Origin: Arthrobacter sp. SLBN-112
GTDB lineage: Bacteria; Actinomycetota; Actinomycetes; Actinomycetales; Micrococcaceae
Assembly (NCBI RefSeq): GCF_006715225.1
Contig: NZ_VFMU01000001.1
Span: 1,798,001 to 1,862,000, forward strand
DNA: 64,000 bases
Direction: 5' to 3'
The notes under the pieces were generated by a model. It saw nothing but the letters and a program-made list of their open reading frames with translations, had not been told where the DNA came from and made no database searches. A program made the position numbers and the translations under genes. Shown here piece after piece: positions 1-8,398 of the stretch (position 1 is the stretch's first letter; every line of letters begins with the position of its first letter).

Positions 1-327
1 GATGAGGAAACGCTGGACATCATCACCTACGCCGAGCGCCTGCCGGAGGACCTCACCGGCCGCCAGGTCTTCGTCCTGGACCCCATGCTGGCCACCGGCG
101 GAACCCTGCGCGAAGCCATTAAGTTCCTCTTCAAGCGTGGCGCATCCGATGTCACCTGCATCTGCCTGCTGGCCGCCCCGGAGGGCCTGGCCCGGCTGGA
201 AGAGGAACTGTCAGGGGCCAACGTGCACATCGTCCTGGCCTCAATCGACGAGAAGCTCAACGAGAAGTCCTACATCGTACCGGGCCTGGGCGACGCCGGC
301 GACCGCCTCTACGGCATCGCCGGGTAG
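1..327 (+). CDS. upp: uracil phosphoribosyltransferase, 3' end (5'-truncated by window)
   Basis: C-terminal 108 residues of uracil phosphoribosyltransferase, the salvage enzyme that makes UMP from uracil and PRPP in the cytoplasm. The frame is open from base 1. The stretch [18 protein letters not shown] is the PRPP-binding loop ([10 protein letters not shown]) typical of Upp, and the end [12 protein letters not shown] matches the usual Upp C-terminus (GDAGDR followed by a short tail). The stop is TAG at 325-327. The N-terminus and promoter lie outside the window. The family assignment is secure; only the start is unknown. Confidence 0.95.
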   Translation, partial: DEETLDIITYAERLPEDLTGRQVFVLDPMLATGGTLREAIKFLFKRGASDVTCICLLAAPEGLARLEEELSGANVHIVLASIDEKLNEKSYIVPGLGDAGDRLYGIAG

Positions 328-371
328 ATTTCACCCTTTTTCAATACAGTTCCCGCCGCTAACCTGTGCGG

Positions 372-821
372 ATGGACTGGAAACTCGAGCTTGTTTTTCT
401 CCCCGTGTCCGACGTTGACCGTGCTAAGGACTTCTACGTCAACAAAGTGGGCTTCAACGCTGATTTCGACGAGCGGCCCTCGGACTCCATCCGCTTTGTG
501 CAGCTGACGCCGCCGGGTTCGGCCTGCTCCATCTGCATCGGCGAAGGCCTCACCGACGCCCCTCCCGGCACGGGTTCCAACCTGCAGCTGGTGGTCAACG
601 ACATCAAAGCTGCGCATGACCACCTGAAAAACAACGGCGTGGATGTCAGCGACGTGGACGTGCAGGACTGGGGCCACTTCGTCTACTTCGCCGATCCGGA
701 CGGAAACAAGTGGGCCGTCCAGTACATCCCGTGGCGGAACACCGGACAGGACGCCGGTCAGGAGGCCGGACAGGACACTGCTCAGGGCACCGTTCAGGAC
801 GCCGGGCAAAACGCGGGTTAA
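372..821 (+). CDS. VOC (glyoxalase/bleomycin-resistance fold) family protein
   Basis: Protein of about 149 residues with one vicinal-oxygen-chelate domain. It opens MDWKLELVFLPVSDVDRAKDFY, the usual first strand and helix, and ends its core with FVYFADPDGNKWAVQYIP, the typical DPDGN..W..Q strand. Such proteins include dioxygenases, glyoxalases and antibiotic-binding proteins; the substrate cannot be told from sequence. The ATG at 372 is preferred over a GTG at 366 because the domain starts right after it. The last 25 or so residues are a Gly/Gln/Asp/Ala tail (GQDAGQEAGQDTAQGT and similar), encoded by imperfect short tandem repeats and unlike the VOC fold. The gene follows upp by 44 bases and is closed by a hairpin at 827-859. 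Confidence 0.85.
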   Translation: MDWKLELVFLPVSDVDRAKDFYVNKVGFNADFDERPSDSIRFVQLTPPGSACSICIGEGLTDAPPGTGSNLQLVVNDIKAAHDHLKNNGVDVSDVDVQDWGHFVYFADPDGNKWAVQYIPWRNTGQDAGQEAGQDTAQGTVQDAGQNAG

Positions 822-826
822 CCCAA

Positions 827-859
827 CCGCGGGCCGCATAATGATGATGCGGCCCGCGG
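827..859 (+). terminator. intrinsic terminator-like hairpin after the VOC gene
   Basis: A perfect 13-bp stem (CCGCGGGCCGCAT / ATGCGGCCCGCGG) with a 7-base loop, starting 6 bases after the VOC stop codon. There is no clear T-run on the plus strand, which is common in high-GC actinobacteria. Confidence 0.65.
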
Positions 860-969
860 AAGGCGCTGGAATTCCCCTGGTCTGCCGCTCCGGCAAGGCG
901 GCCGACGGCGGGTGGCCGGGGACGCGCCGTTGGCGCCGCCATAGATGGGGAGATTCAGCGGAAGGTTCG

Positions 970-992
970 CCCCGGCGGCGCTGCCGCCGGGG
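970..992 (-). terminator. terminator-like hairpin after the lytic transglycosylase gene
   Basis: A 10-bp G/C stem (CCCCGGCGGC / GCCGCCGGGG) with a 3-base loop, just past the TAG of the minus-strand transglycosylase gene. It has no long T-run. Confidence 0.5.
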
Positions 993-1001
993 GAGCGGTT
1001 C

Positions 1002-1721
1002 CTAGTACCAGTTGTGCGCCAGGTGGAAGTTCAGCGCACCGCAAGGCGACTGGTAGCGCTCCTGGATGTAATCCAGGCCCCAGTTGATCTGCGTGCGGTA
1101 GTTGGTAAGGTAGTCCGCGCCGGCGCTGGCCATCTTCTCGGCAGGCAGGGACTGGACAATGCCGTATGCCCCGCTGCTGGCATTGGTGGCCGTGGTGGTC
1201 CAGTCCGATTCCTTGGTCCACAGCGTCTGCAGGCACTGCATCTGGTCCGGTGCCCATCCAAAGGTCCCCAGCTGGCTGGCGGCGTACGCCTGGGCGCCGG
1301 CGGGATCGTTAACCGCGACGACGGTAGCCGGCTCAGGTGCGGGGGCAGGCTCGGGAGCGGGCGCCGGGGCAGGGGCCGGCGCTTCGGGCGCTGCCGGTGC
1401 TGCAGCGGGGGCTGGTTCCGCTGCCTGCGGTGCCACGCTGATCTCGGCGGGAGCCGGGCTCGCTGCAGGGTTGGAACGGATTTCGCTCTTCTCGATGCTC
1501 ATTTGAGCGTCTGACGCAGCAGTGGAAGAGTTGGACCCGGTGGACGACGCCGGAGTCATGCTGCTGGTGGCCTGTCCTGCCGCGCCCACCCCCACCAGCA
1601 CCGCACAGGATGCTGCAAGGACGGCCGCGCGCTGGCCCAGGGTGGTCTTCTTTGCCTGCTGCTTGGCCCGGTGTTTAGCGTTGGCCTGCAGCAGACGTGC
1701 TTCTGCCGTGTTTTTGGACAT
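1002..1721 (-). CDS. secreted lytic transglycosylase-like protein with Ala/Pro-rich linker
   Basis: 239 residues. A basic N-terminus (AKHRAKQQAKK) precedes a hydrophobic segment (AAVLAASCAVLVGVGAAG, about 32-49), giving a signal peptide or signal anchor. A low-complexity Ala/Pro/Glu linker (about 105-160) leads to a C-terminal domain of about 70 residues with WTKESDW, the expected catalytic-Glu region of the transglycosylase/Rpf-like lysozyme fold, then ASSGAYGIVQSLP and the end HLAHNWY. Related actinobacterial proteins cleave or remodel peptidoglycan outside the membrane. The start ATG has an AGAGG about 10 bases upstream. Expression is probably controlled by the c-di-AMP riboswitch in its leader, a pairing well known for actinobacterial cell-wall hydrolases. 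Precise bond specificity is inferred from the family. Confidence 0.88.
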   Translation of the reverse strand: MSKNTAEARLLQANAKHRAKQQAKKTTLGQRAAVLAASCAVLVGVGAAGQATSSMTPASSTGSNSSTAASDAQMSIEKSEIRSNPAASPAPAEISVAPQAAEPAPAAAPAAPEAPAPAPAPAPEPAPAPEPATVVAVNDPAGAQAYAASQLGTFGWAPDQMQCLQTLWTKESDWTTTATNASSGAYGIVQSLPAEKMASAGADYLTNYRTQINWGLDYIQERYQSPCGALNFHLAHNWY

Positions 1722-1732
1722 GATTGATCGCC

Positions 1733-1892
1733 TCTCACACCTGCGGAGTTAGCTGTCGGGTTCGGATGAGGGCATCCGGCTGTACGGAAAGATCACGTAC
1801 TGGCTTAACCCCAAGGGCATTCAGTGCCCGGGACGGTGGGTCCCCCGCCTCTGCCGTAGCTCAATCGGAATCCGGGGAAGCGGCAGAGCTTG
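1733..1892 (-). promoter_or_regulatory. ydaO-yuaA (c-di-AMP) riboswitch
   Basis: On the minus strand the leader of the lytic transglycosylase gene carries the conserved ydaO elements in order: a GCTCTGCCGC/GGCAGAGGC outer pairing, GGGGGACCCA, CTTGGGGTTAAGCC, and CCGAACCCGACAGCTAAC followed by TCCGCAGG just before the ribosome-binding region. This class binds cyclic di-AMP. In actinobacteria it usually turns off genes for cell-wall lytic enzymes when c-di-AMP is high. Boundaries are approximate. Confidence 0.92.
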
Positions 1893-2029
1893 GCGTCAAC
1901 CCGGGATATGCGGCCCGAACGGGGACCGCACCCAATCGACGGTACAGGAAGAACACTGCAAAGTCACATTTAGGTAACGGAAGTCACGATGACCAGCGCG
2001 TCGAATTGCGGAACTTGCCGCGGGTTAGG

Positions 2030-4192
2030 TCATTTCGGCAACTCACCAAATGCCGGACCGTTACCTGGCCCTGCGTGCTGCCGGGTGAGTTGGTACACGG
2101 CGGAATTGCCTACGGCCCGGGCCTGGAAGTTGGCCTGGACCCACGCAGCCACCTCGGAGTTGCCGCCCCGGCCGCCCCCGCCCATACCGCCTCCGGCCAT
2201 GCCCCCGCCTTCGATGAAGTAGCCGATCTCTCCCTTGGCCACCATGGCCTGGAACTCGGCGAGCGTGGGGTATGGGTCGCCGCCGTTCCAGCCGCCGATG
2301 GCAATGACGTTCGTGTTTGTGGCGAGTTCCAGGCTGGCTGCCTGGCTGGCGCCGGACACAATCGCCGACCATTTTGTGGTGGTGCCCGCCAGAAGAGCCG
2401 TTACTGCGGCATCTGCCGTTCCTTCACCCGGTGCACCCGCACCACCAGGGCCGCCCGCACCAGCGGGACCGCCGTCAAAGCCGTTGGCAGCGTCAAAACC
2501 ATCAGCCCCGGTAGCCGGGTCCGCGGCAGCATCCGTGCCGTCAGCCCGGTCGCCGCGGAAACTGGCGGCGCGGCCAGCGAAGCCAGCCGCAGCCGAACCC
2601 GCGGGCCCCGACGTCGGAATGGAGCCTGAGTGGGCGGAGGCAGCGGTGGCAAGGGTCCACGCGCCGGTTCCGAGTCCTCCGGCCAGGAGGGATACGACGA
2701 CGACGGCGGCCGCGCCGGCCCGCCGGAACCGTCCGGAGGTGCCCAGTGTGTCGAGGCGGAGGAGGAGTGCGGCGGCCGCCAGGACACCCAGGGCGATGAT
2801 GGTGACGCGAAGCCAGGGGAGCCACGACGCGTCGCGGCCCAGCAGGACGGTGGACCAGATGGAGGTGCCAAGGATGGCGGCGGCCAGGAGGGTCCGGGCC
2901 GGCCAGTAATCCCGGCCGCGCCACAGTTCCACGCTGCCGATGCCCACCAGCGCTGCGACCGCCGGTGCCAGTGCTACCGAGTAGTACGGGTGAACGATGC
3001 CGCTCATGAAGCTGAAGACGCCCGCGGTGACCAGCAGCCAGCCGCCCCACAGGATCAGTGCCGCACGCACACGGGAGGTGCGGAGTTCCCGGCGGGTGAA
3101 CCACAGGCCCGCCACCAGCAGGACCAGGGCGGCAGGCAGCAGCCAGGACACTTCGCCGCCAAAGCTGGTGCCGAACATCCGCAGCAGGCCCGCAGTCCCG
3201 CCGAATCCGGCGTTCCCGCCGCCAAAGCCGCCTCCGGATCCGCCGGCAGTATCCCCTGCTCCGCCGCCGGGCATGCCCTCGCCGGAACCGGTGATGCGGG
3301 CCAGACCGTTGTAGCCGAAGGTCAGTTCCAGGAAGCTGTTGGTGCTGGACCCGGCCATGTACGGCCGCTCGGAGGCCGGCGTCAGCTGGAAAAGGGCGAT
3401 GTAGCTGCCGGCAACCACCAAGATTCCACCCAATGCGCCCAGCAGGTGCGCCAGCCGGCGCCCGATCGAGGTGGGGGCGGCCCAAATGTAGGCGAGTCCC
3501 AGCGCAGGGACGATCAGGAAGCCCTGCAGCATCTTGGTGAGGAATGCCAGGCCAATCACGGCCCCCGCAGCGACAAGCCACCTCCATCCCGCCCGTTCGA
3601 TGGCGCGGGTGGTGAAGTAGGCAGCGAACACCAGGCAGAGGGTGAGCATGGCGTCCGGGTTGTTGAATTTGAACATGAGCGCAGCCACCGGCGTCAGCGC
3701 CAGGGCGCCGCCGGCGAGCAGGCCTGCAGCCGGTCCGGAAACGCGCTTGACGGCCAGGTAGAGGAAGCCGACGGCGGCCACCCCCATGAGTGCCTCCGGA
3801 ACCAGCATGCTCAGCGGCGAGAATCCGAAGATGCGCCCTGCAAGGGCGGGGATCCACAGTGCTGCCGGCGGCTTGTCCACGGTGATGGCGTTGCCGGCGT
3901 CCAGCGAGCCGAAGAGGAACGCGGTCCAGTCCTTGGTGCCGGCCTGGATGGCTGCAGCATAGAACGAGTTTCCGTAACCGGTTGCTGCCAGGTTCCAGAG
4001 GTACAGGACCGCCGTGGCCACCAGGAGCCCTGCGGCGGAAGGCCGTACCCAGCGGGGCTGGACGCCTAAGGTGTAGCGGGTCCAGCGGGATCGCGGCACA
4101 GCCGACCCGGTCATGGACACCGCGTGTCCGGATGACGAGGGTTGCCGGCCGGCGGCTGAACCGGCGTCTGCGGGGGAGACGGTGGAGGTCAT
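2030..4192 (-). CDS. GT39-family membrane glycosyltransferase (YkcB/ArnT-like)
   Basis: 720 residues from ATG 4192. About 12 membrane segments follow a short cytoplasmic N-terminus. The first periplasmic loop holds NSFYAAAIQAGTKDW and DAGNAITVDKPPAALWI, the acidic 'VDKPP' motif of GT39/ArnT-type polyprenyl-phosphate-sugar transferases. Two Gly-rich inserts (near 310-350 and near 670) and an extracytoplasmic C-terminal domain follow. Family members move a sugar from polyprenyl phosphate onto an envelope acceptor outside the membrane. The start overlaps the stop of the upstream GT2-GtrA gene by 4 bases (ATGA), so the two are translationally coupled; together they resemble the Bacillus YkcC/YkcB pair. 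Acceptor and sugar are unknown. Confidence 0.87.
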   Translation of the reverse strand: MTSTVSPADAGSAAGRQPSSSGHAVSMTGSAVPRSRWTRYTLGVQPRWVRPSAAGLLVATAVLYLWNLAATGYGNSFYAAAIQAGTKDWTAFLFGSLDAGNAITVDKPPAALWIPALAGRIFGFSPLSMLVPEALMGVAAVGFLYLAVKRVSGPAAGLLAGGALALTPVAALMFKFNNPDAMLTLCLVFAAYFTTRAIERAGWRWLVAAGAVIGLAFLTKMLQGFLIVPALGLAYIWAAPTSIGRRLAHLLGALGGILVVAGSYIALFQLTPASERPYMAGSSTNSFLELTFGYNGLARITGSGEGMPGGGAGDTAGGSGGGFGGGNAGFGGTAGLLRMFGTSFGGEVSWLLPAALVLLVAGLWFTRRELRTSRVRAALILWGGWLLVTAGVFSFMSGIVHPYYSVALAPAVAALVGIGSVELWRGRDYWPARTLLAAAILGTSIWSTVLLGRDASWLPWLRVTIIALGVLAAAALLLRLDTLGTSGRFRRAGAAAVVVVSLLAGGLGTGAWTLATAASAHSGSIPTSGPAGSAAAGFAGRAASFRGDRADGTDAAADPATGADGFDAANGFDGGPAGAGGPGGAGAPGEGTADAAVTALLAGTTTKWSAIVSGASQAASLELATNTNVIAIGGWNGGDPYPTLAEFQAMVAKGEIGYFIEGGGMAGGGMGGGGRGGNSEVAAWVQANFQARAVGNSAVYQLTRQHAGPGNGPAFGELPK

Positions 4193-5535
4193 GATGCTGC
4201 CGTTTCTCTGGAAGGGGTGGTGTCTTTCGTGGCCCTGTTGCTGCTGTTGCCGCGGAACACCCACAGCCGGAACAGCAGGAACCGGGCCGCCGTGGCCGCT
4301 AGGTTCGCCGCCACAACGGTGAGGACTTCCACCCACCGGTCGGTCGTCGTCGTCCGGTGTACCAGGGCGAGTGCTCCCGAGGTGAGCAGCAGGCCCAGGC
4401 CGAACACGATCAACCCCTCGAAGTGGTGCCGGACCGGGTTGCCGCCCTGGATCCCGAACGTGAAACGCCTGTTGGCGCCGGTGTTGGCCACGGCGGTGAC
4501 CAGCAGCGCCAGGAAATTGGCCAACTGCGGATCCATGAAACCCCGGCAGGATACGAAGATCAGCAGGTATGCCAGGGTTGAAGCGGCGCCGATGGCGGCG
4601 AAGCGGACCAGCTGGCCGAAGAGGCTGCTGGCGGCTGTCTGCTCATGCGCCCGTGACGACGCGGGAACCGGGCCCCGTGCCAGGGCCGCCCGCAGCTCCG
4701 GCACCGGAATGCGGCCGAAGACCAGGTCACGGGTGAGCCGGGCCATTCCCCGGACATCGGAAAGTGCCGTGCGGACCACATCCACGCTGGAGTCTGGATC
4801 GTCAATCCAGTCGACGGGGACTTCGTGGACGCGCAGGCCGCAACGTTCGGCGAGGACCAAAAGCTCGGTGTCGAAGAACCAGGACGTGTCCACAGTGTGG
4901 GGCAGGATCTGCTGGGCGACGTCGGCGCGGATCGCTTTGAACCCGTACTGTGCGTCGCTGAACCGAGCGCCCATGAAGGAGTGCAGCATCAGGTTGTAGC
5001 TGCGTGAAATGAACTCCCGCTTGGGCCCACGGATCACGCGGGAGTTGCGGGTCAGCCGGGTGCCGATGGCCAGGTCCGAGTGCCCGGAAATCAGGGGCGC
5101 CAGCAGCGGGGGCAGGGCAGCGAGGTCGGTGGAAAGGTCCACGTCCACGTAGGCCAGGACCGGTGACGGGGAGGCCAGCCACACGTTGCGCAGGGCGTTC
5201 CCGCGGCCTTTTTCGTCAAGGTGGACCACGACGAGCTCGGGAAACTCCCGGGCCAGCCGCTCAGCGATTTTCAGGGTTCCGTCCGTGCTGGCATTGTCTG
5301 CGACGGTAATCCGGAAGCTGTGGGGGAAGGTGTCGACCAGGTGCGAGTGGAGCCTGCGGAGGCATTCCTCAAGGTCGCGTTCCTCGTTGAAGACGGGAAC
5401 GGTGACATCGAGGACGGGGACGGCGGTGCGGGTGTCCACGGGGGCCCGCCGCACGGCATGCGCTCGGAAGGGAAGGTCCGGCGACGCCACCGCGGCGTCC
5501 TGCAGGGTTCCTGAAGGGGAGTCGGTGAGCGTCAT
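4189..5535 (-). CDS. dolichol-phosphate-mannose synthase-like GT2 glycosyltransferase fused to GtrA domain
   Basis: 448 residues with two domains. Residues about 40-270 are a GT-A glycosyltransferase 2 (VTVPVFNEERDLEECL, ADNASTDGT, YVDVDLSTDL as the DXD region, then the QYGFKAIRADVA acceptor motif). Residues about 305-430 are a four-helix GtrA/DPMS membrane domain (LVRFAAIGAASTLAYLLIF, then FLALLVTAVANTGANRRFTF). Such fusions load a sugar from a nucleotide donor onto polyprenyl phosphate at the inner face and help flip it, supplying the GT39 enzyme encoded immediately downstream. The start ATG at 5535 is 82 bases past the kinase gene, so the gene may be co-transcribed with the two-component system. 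Confidence 0.9.
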   Translation of the reverse strand: MTLTDSPSGTLQDAAVASPDLPFRAHAVRRAPVDTRTAVPVLDVTVPVFNEERDLEECLRRLHSHLVDTFPHSFRITVADNASTDGTLKIAERLAREFPELVVVHLDEKGRGNALRNVWLASPSPVLAYVDVDLSTDLAALPPLLAPLISGHSDLAIGTRLTRNSRVIRGPKREFISRSYNLMLHSFMGARFSDAQYGFKAIRADVAQQILPHTVDTSWFFDTELLVLAERCGLRVHEVPVDWIDDPDSSVDVVRTALSDVRGMARLTRDLVFGRIPVPELRAALARGPVPASSRAHEQTAASSLFGQLVRFAAIGAASTLAYLLIFVSCRGFMDPQLANFLALLVTAVANTGANRRFTFGIQGGNPVRHHFEGLIVFGLGLLLTSGALALVHRTTTTDRWVEVLTVVAANLAATAARFLLFRLWVFRGNSSNRATKDTTPSRETAAS

Positions 5536-5617
5536 GCATCAAGAGTGGCGCCGCCGGATTTGAGAGCTTTAGGCGCAACCTGTGACGTGCCTGTGTAGTC
5601 TTGCCCCGCCGTCGCGA

Positions 5618-7093
5618 TCAGGGCGTGGCGGGGCCCGCAGCGGGAAGGCGGACGGCGAACTCGGTCCTGCCCGGCCGGGAGACCAGTTCCACGGTGCCGC
5701 CATGGGCCATGGCGATGGACTCCACGATGGACAGGCCCAGGCCGGACGAGCCCTCGGAGCCGGAGCGGGCGGCGTCAGCCCGGGTGAAGCGCGAAAAGAT
5801 GCTGCCCTGGAATTCGGCGGGGATGCCGGGCCCGTCATCGGTGACCGTGACCACCACGCTCCCGTCTGCGGAGCGCATCAAGCCGGTGGTCACGGTGGTG
5901 CCGGCCGGTGTGTGCTTCCGGGCGTTGGAGAGCAGGTTGGCCAGCACCTGGTGCAGCTGCGTGGTGTCACCGCGGACGGTAACGGGTTGGTTGGGCAGCT
6001 GCAGCTGCCAGGTGTGGTCTGAAGCCATGACCTTTTCATCACTGACCGTTTCGATCACCAGTTGGGAAAGGTCCACATCGGTGGTCTCGGTTGCCTTGCC
6101 CTCATCCAGGCGGGCCAGCAGCAGCAGGTCCTCCACCAGTGCGGTCATGCGCTCGGACTGGCTCTGCACCCGCCCCAGCGACTTCCGGCCGTCCTCGGTG
6201 AGGGTCTCGGTCATGCGCATCAGCTCGGTGTACCCGCGAATGGCGGTCAGCGGCGTCCTAAGCTCGTGCGAGGCGTCGGCAACAAACTGGCGCACCTTCA
6301 TCTCGCTGCGCTGCCGGGCTTCGAGCGCCCGGGAGACGTTGTCCAGCATCAGGTTCAGGGCGTGGCCCACGCTGCCCACTTCCGTATTGGGATGGGCGGC
6401 CGACGGTGGCACACGGACGGCGAGCGCCACCTCGCCGGCGTCGAGGGGCAGCTTGGAAACCTTGGTGGCGACGTCGGACAGCTGTTCCAAGGGGCGCATT
6501 GTCCGGCGGATCAAGGCGGTGCCAACCAGGCCGATCAGGACCAGCCCGCCCAGCGAGACCAGCACCATGGTGAGCACCAGTGAGGCTTCGGTGGCTTTCT
6601 TCGTGGCCAGTGGGAGGCCCGTGATCACCACGTCGCCGTACGGCGTCTCGGTGGCCATCAGCCGGTAATCGCCATTGGACAGCTCGCGGTCCACCGGCAC
6701 GCCATTATGGGGGAGCGCCTGCAGGGCCGCCACATCCGAGGAAGTCAGGGCCATGCGCGTCGCGTCGGAAGACAGGAAGCCTGCCTCCCGGCTGATCTGG
6801 CCGTTGATCACGCGTGCGTTAAGCGTGCCCACGCTTTGACCGCGCGCGTCGAGCGGGTCAGGCCGTCCGGACGGGTTGCCCTCCGGTGGCCGCCCGCGGG
6901 AAGCCTGCATCAGCTGGTTGTCCAACTGGTTGGTGAGGACCACGTCCATGGAGGCGTAGCTGACCACCCCGATCGCGCCTGAGATGGCCACCAGCAGGGC
7001 CATGGACAGCAGGATCAGGCGGGTGCGGAGGTGCCAGGTGGAGGGGTTGAACCAGGACCGGCCGGTGGGCCGGGGGACACCGGAAAGAGACAC
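5618..7093 (-). CDS. sensor histidine kinase (HAMP-HisKA-HATPase)
   Basis: 491 residues from GTG 7093. TM1 is at about 25-47, an extracytoplasmic sensor of about 120 residues with no recognised fold follows, and TM2 is at about 170-194. Then come a HAMP linker, HisKA with the phosphoacceptor in FVADASHELRTPLTAIRG (His276), and a HATPase_c domain with NLLSNARKH (N box), DDGPGIP (G1) and GLGLSIV (G2). It is the membrane kinase of the two-component pair whose regulator lies 13 bases upstream. The signal is unknown. Position next to a lipid-linked sugar transferase pair suggests an envelope role, which is inference. Confidence 0.93.
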   Translation of the reverse strand: MSLSGVPRPTGRSWFNPSTWHLRTRLILLSMALLVAISGAIGVVSYASMDVVLTNQLDNQLMQASRGRPPEGNPSGRPDPLDARGQSVGTLNARVINGQISREAGFLSSDATRMALTSSDVAALQALPHNGVPVDRELSNGDYRLMATETPYGDVVITGLPLATKKATEASLVLTMVLVSLGGLVLIGLVGTALIRRTMRPLEQLSDVATKVSKLPLDAGEVALAVRVPPSAAHPNTEVGSVGHALNLMLDNVSRALEARQRSEMKVRQFVADASHELRTPLTAIRGYTELMRMTETLTEDGRKSLGRVQSQSERMTALVEDLLLLARLDEGKATETTDVDLSQLVIETVSDEKVMASDHTWQLQLPNQPVTVRGDTTQLHQVLANLLSNARKHTPAGTTVTTGLMRSADGSVVVTVTDDGPGIPAEFQGSIFSRFTRADAARSGSEGSSGLGLSIVESIAMAHGGTVELVSRPGRTEFAVRLPAAGPATP

Positions 7094-7106
7094 GCGTTTC
7101 CTTTGG

Positions 7107-7847
7107 CTAGTCTGCAGGCTTGATGACGTAGCCCGCTCCGCGCACAGTGTGGATCATCGGCGGATGGTTGGCTTCGATCTTCTTGCGCAGGTAGGAAATG
7201 TACAGTTCCACGATGTTCGCCTGGCCGCCGAAGTCGTAATCCCACACGTGGTCCAGGATCTGGGCCTTGCTGACCACGCGCTTGGGGTTCTCCATCAGGT
7301 AGCGGAGGAGCTCGAACTGGGTTGCCGTCAGCTGGATCCCTTCCCCGGCACGGGTAACTTCCCGGGTGTCCACATTGAGCACCAGGTCGCCCACCACCAG
7401 TTCGGCGGTATCCATCGCCGCCACCCCGGAACGCTGCACCAGGCGGTGCAGGCGCAGCAGGACTTCCTCCATGCTGAAGGGTTTGGTGACATAGTCGTCC
7501 CCGCCCGCGGCCAGTCCCACGATGCGGTCCTGGACGTCGTCCTTGGCTGTCAGGAAGAGCGCAGGCACCTCCGGCGCAAAGGCGCGGATCCTGCCCAGCA
7601 GCTCCACGCCGTCGAACCCCGGCAGCATGACGTCCAGCACCAGGACATCCGGATGGAAGTCCTTGGCGAGCTTCACGGCGGCGGGTCCGTCTGCGGCCAC
7701 GGCCACAGACCAGCCCGCCATGCGCAGGCCCATGCTCATGAGTTCGGACAGGCTCGGCTCGTCATCCACCACCAGGGCACGGATAGGGGAGCCGTCCGGG
7801 TGGGTGAGCTGGGGAAGGTTGTTGGTCATGGAGTGCGGGGATGCCAT
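7107..7847 (-). CDS. OmpR/PhoB-family response regulator
   Basis: 246 residues from ATG 7847, chosen because GGAGAG lies 7 bases before it; an internal ATG at 7829 has no such site. The receiver domain has VVDDE (28-30), phosphoacceptor Asp72 in LVLDVMLPGFDG, and Lys122 in VTKPF. The C-terminal winged helix (about 150-246) contains LTATQFELLRYLMEN, the recognition helix QANIVELYISYLRKKI, and HTVRGAGYVIKP. It precedes and is co-transcribed with the histidine kinase (stop-to-start gap 13 bases). It probably controls its own operon, which may include the two glycosyltransferases downstream. Confidence 0.94.
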   Translation of the reverse strand: MASPHSMTNNLPQLTHPDGSPIRALVVDDEPSLSELMSMGLRMAGWSVAVAADGPAAVKLAKDFHPDVLVLDVMLPGFDGVELLGRIRAFAPEVPALFLTAKDDVQDRIVGLAAGGDDYVTKPFSMEEVLLRLHRLVQRSGVAAMDTAELVVGDLVLNVDTREVTRAGEGIQLTATQFELLRYLMENPKRVVSKAQILDHVWDYDFGGQANIVELYISYLRKKIEANHPPMIHTVRGAGYVIKPAD

Positions 7848-8398
7848 GGGACAACTCTCCGATCTGTCGGTTTGCCAAGGCTTTGCCATTGCTGTGTTCC
7901 AGCTGTGAGGTCCAGCCTAGCCACCTGGGACGGAGGCAGCGGCTGGCCCTTCCCCTGCGGGCCCGGCCGGTCACAGGCTGGCTTGGCCTGCCGCACAGCC
8001 CCAGCCGGCAGTGGGGCGTCCCGGCCAGCCAGCCCGGCGGCGGCCAGGAACCGGCCGCACACGATCAGCCCACGCAGGAACAGTTTCCACAGGGGCAGCC
8101 CGCACAGGGCTGGGGGGCAGCCGCTCCCGGTTCGCCTTCCCCAGGGTGGGGCACGACGCCGGCAGACGGCCAGCTGCCGAACGCCGCCGGAAACGGGACG
8201 GCTGCTGCTTCCACCAACAACGGCCTGGGCACAGGTGCCACCGGCCAGTCCGGACCGGGAGGGCAAAGCGGCATGACCGGGCAGGGCGGCATGATGGGCC
8301 CTGGCGGCCAAAGCGGCGTGGACGGCGGCATGGCTGGCGGCACGGGGATGGACGGCGGTCCCACCACCGTCCCGGGCTCGCGCACCAGCAGCAACTGA
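7841..8398 (+). other. Pro/Gly/Gln-rich open frame, possible remnant of a longer gene
   Basis: An uninterrupted frame whose first 55 or so codons read as nonsense across the start region of the divergent regulator gene. From about 8020 to the stop (TGA 8396-8398) it becomes Gln/Pro/Gly-rich with high GC at third positions (GQEPAAHDQPTQEQF, then Gly/Met/Gln repeats and PGSRTSSN). It looks like the disordered C-terminal tail of a secreted or membrane protein without its folded part. No convincing start codon or ribosome site was found. It may be a deletion remnant, or simply a biased non-coding frame. Confidence 0.3.

Noticed and set aside
2630..4069. Long plus-strand open frame across the GT39 gene
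   Set aside because: Antisense shadow; low-complexity Gly/Arg/Gln composition and no recognisable fold.
5603..5634. GCCCCGCC/GGCGGGGC hairpin at the end of the kinase gene
   Set aside because: It overlaps the coding end and has no T-run on the minus strand. It is too weak to call a terminator between the kinase and the glycosyltransferase genes.
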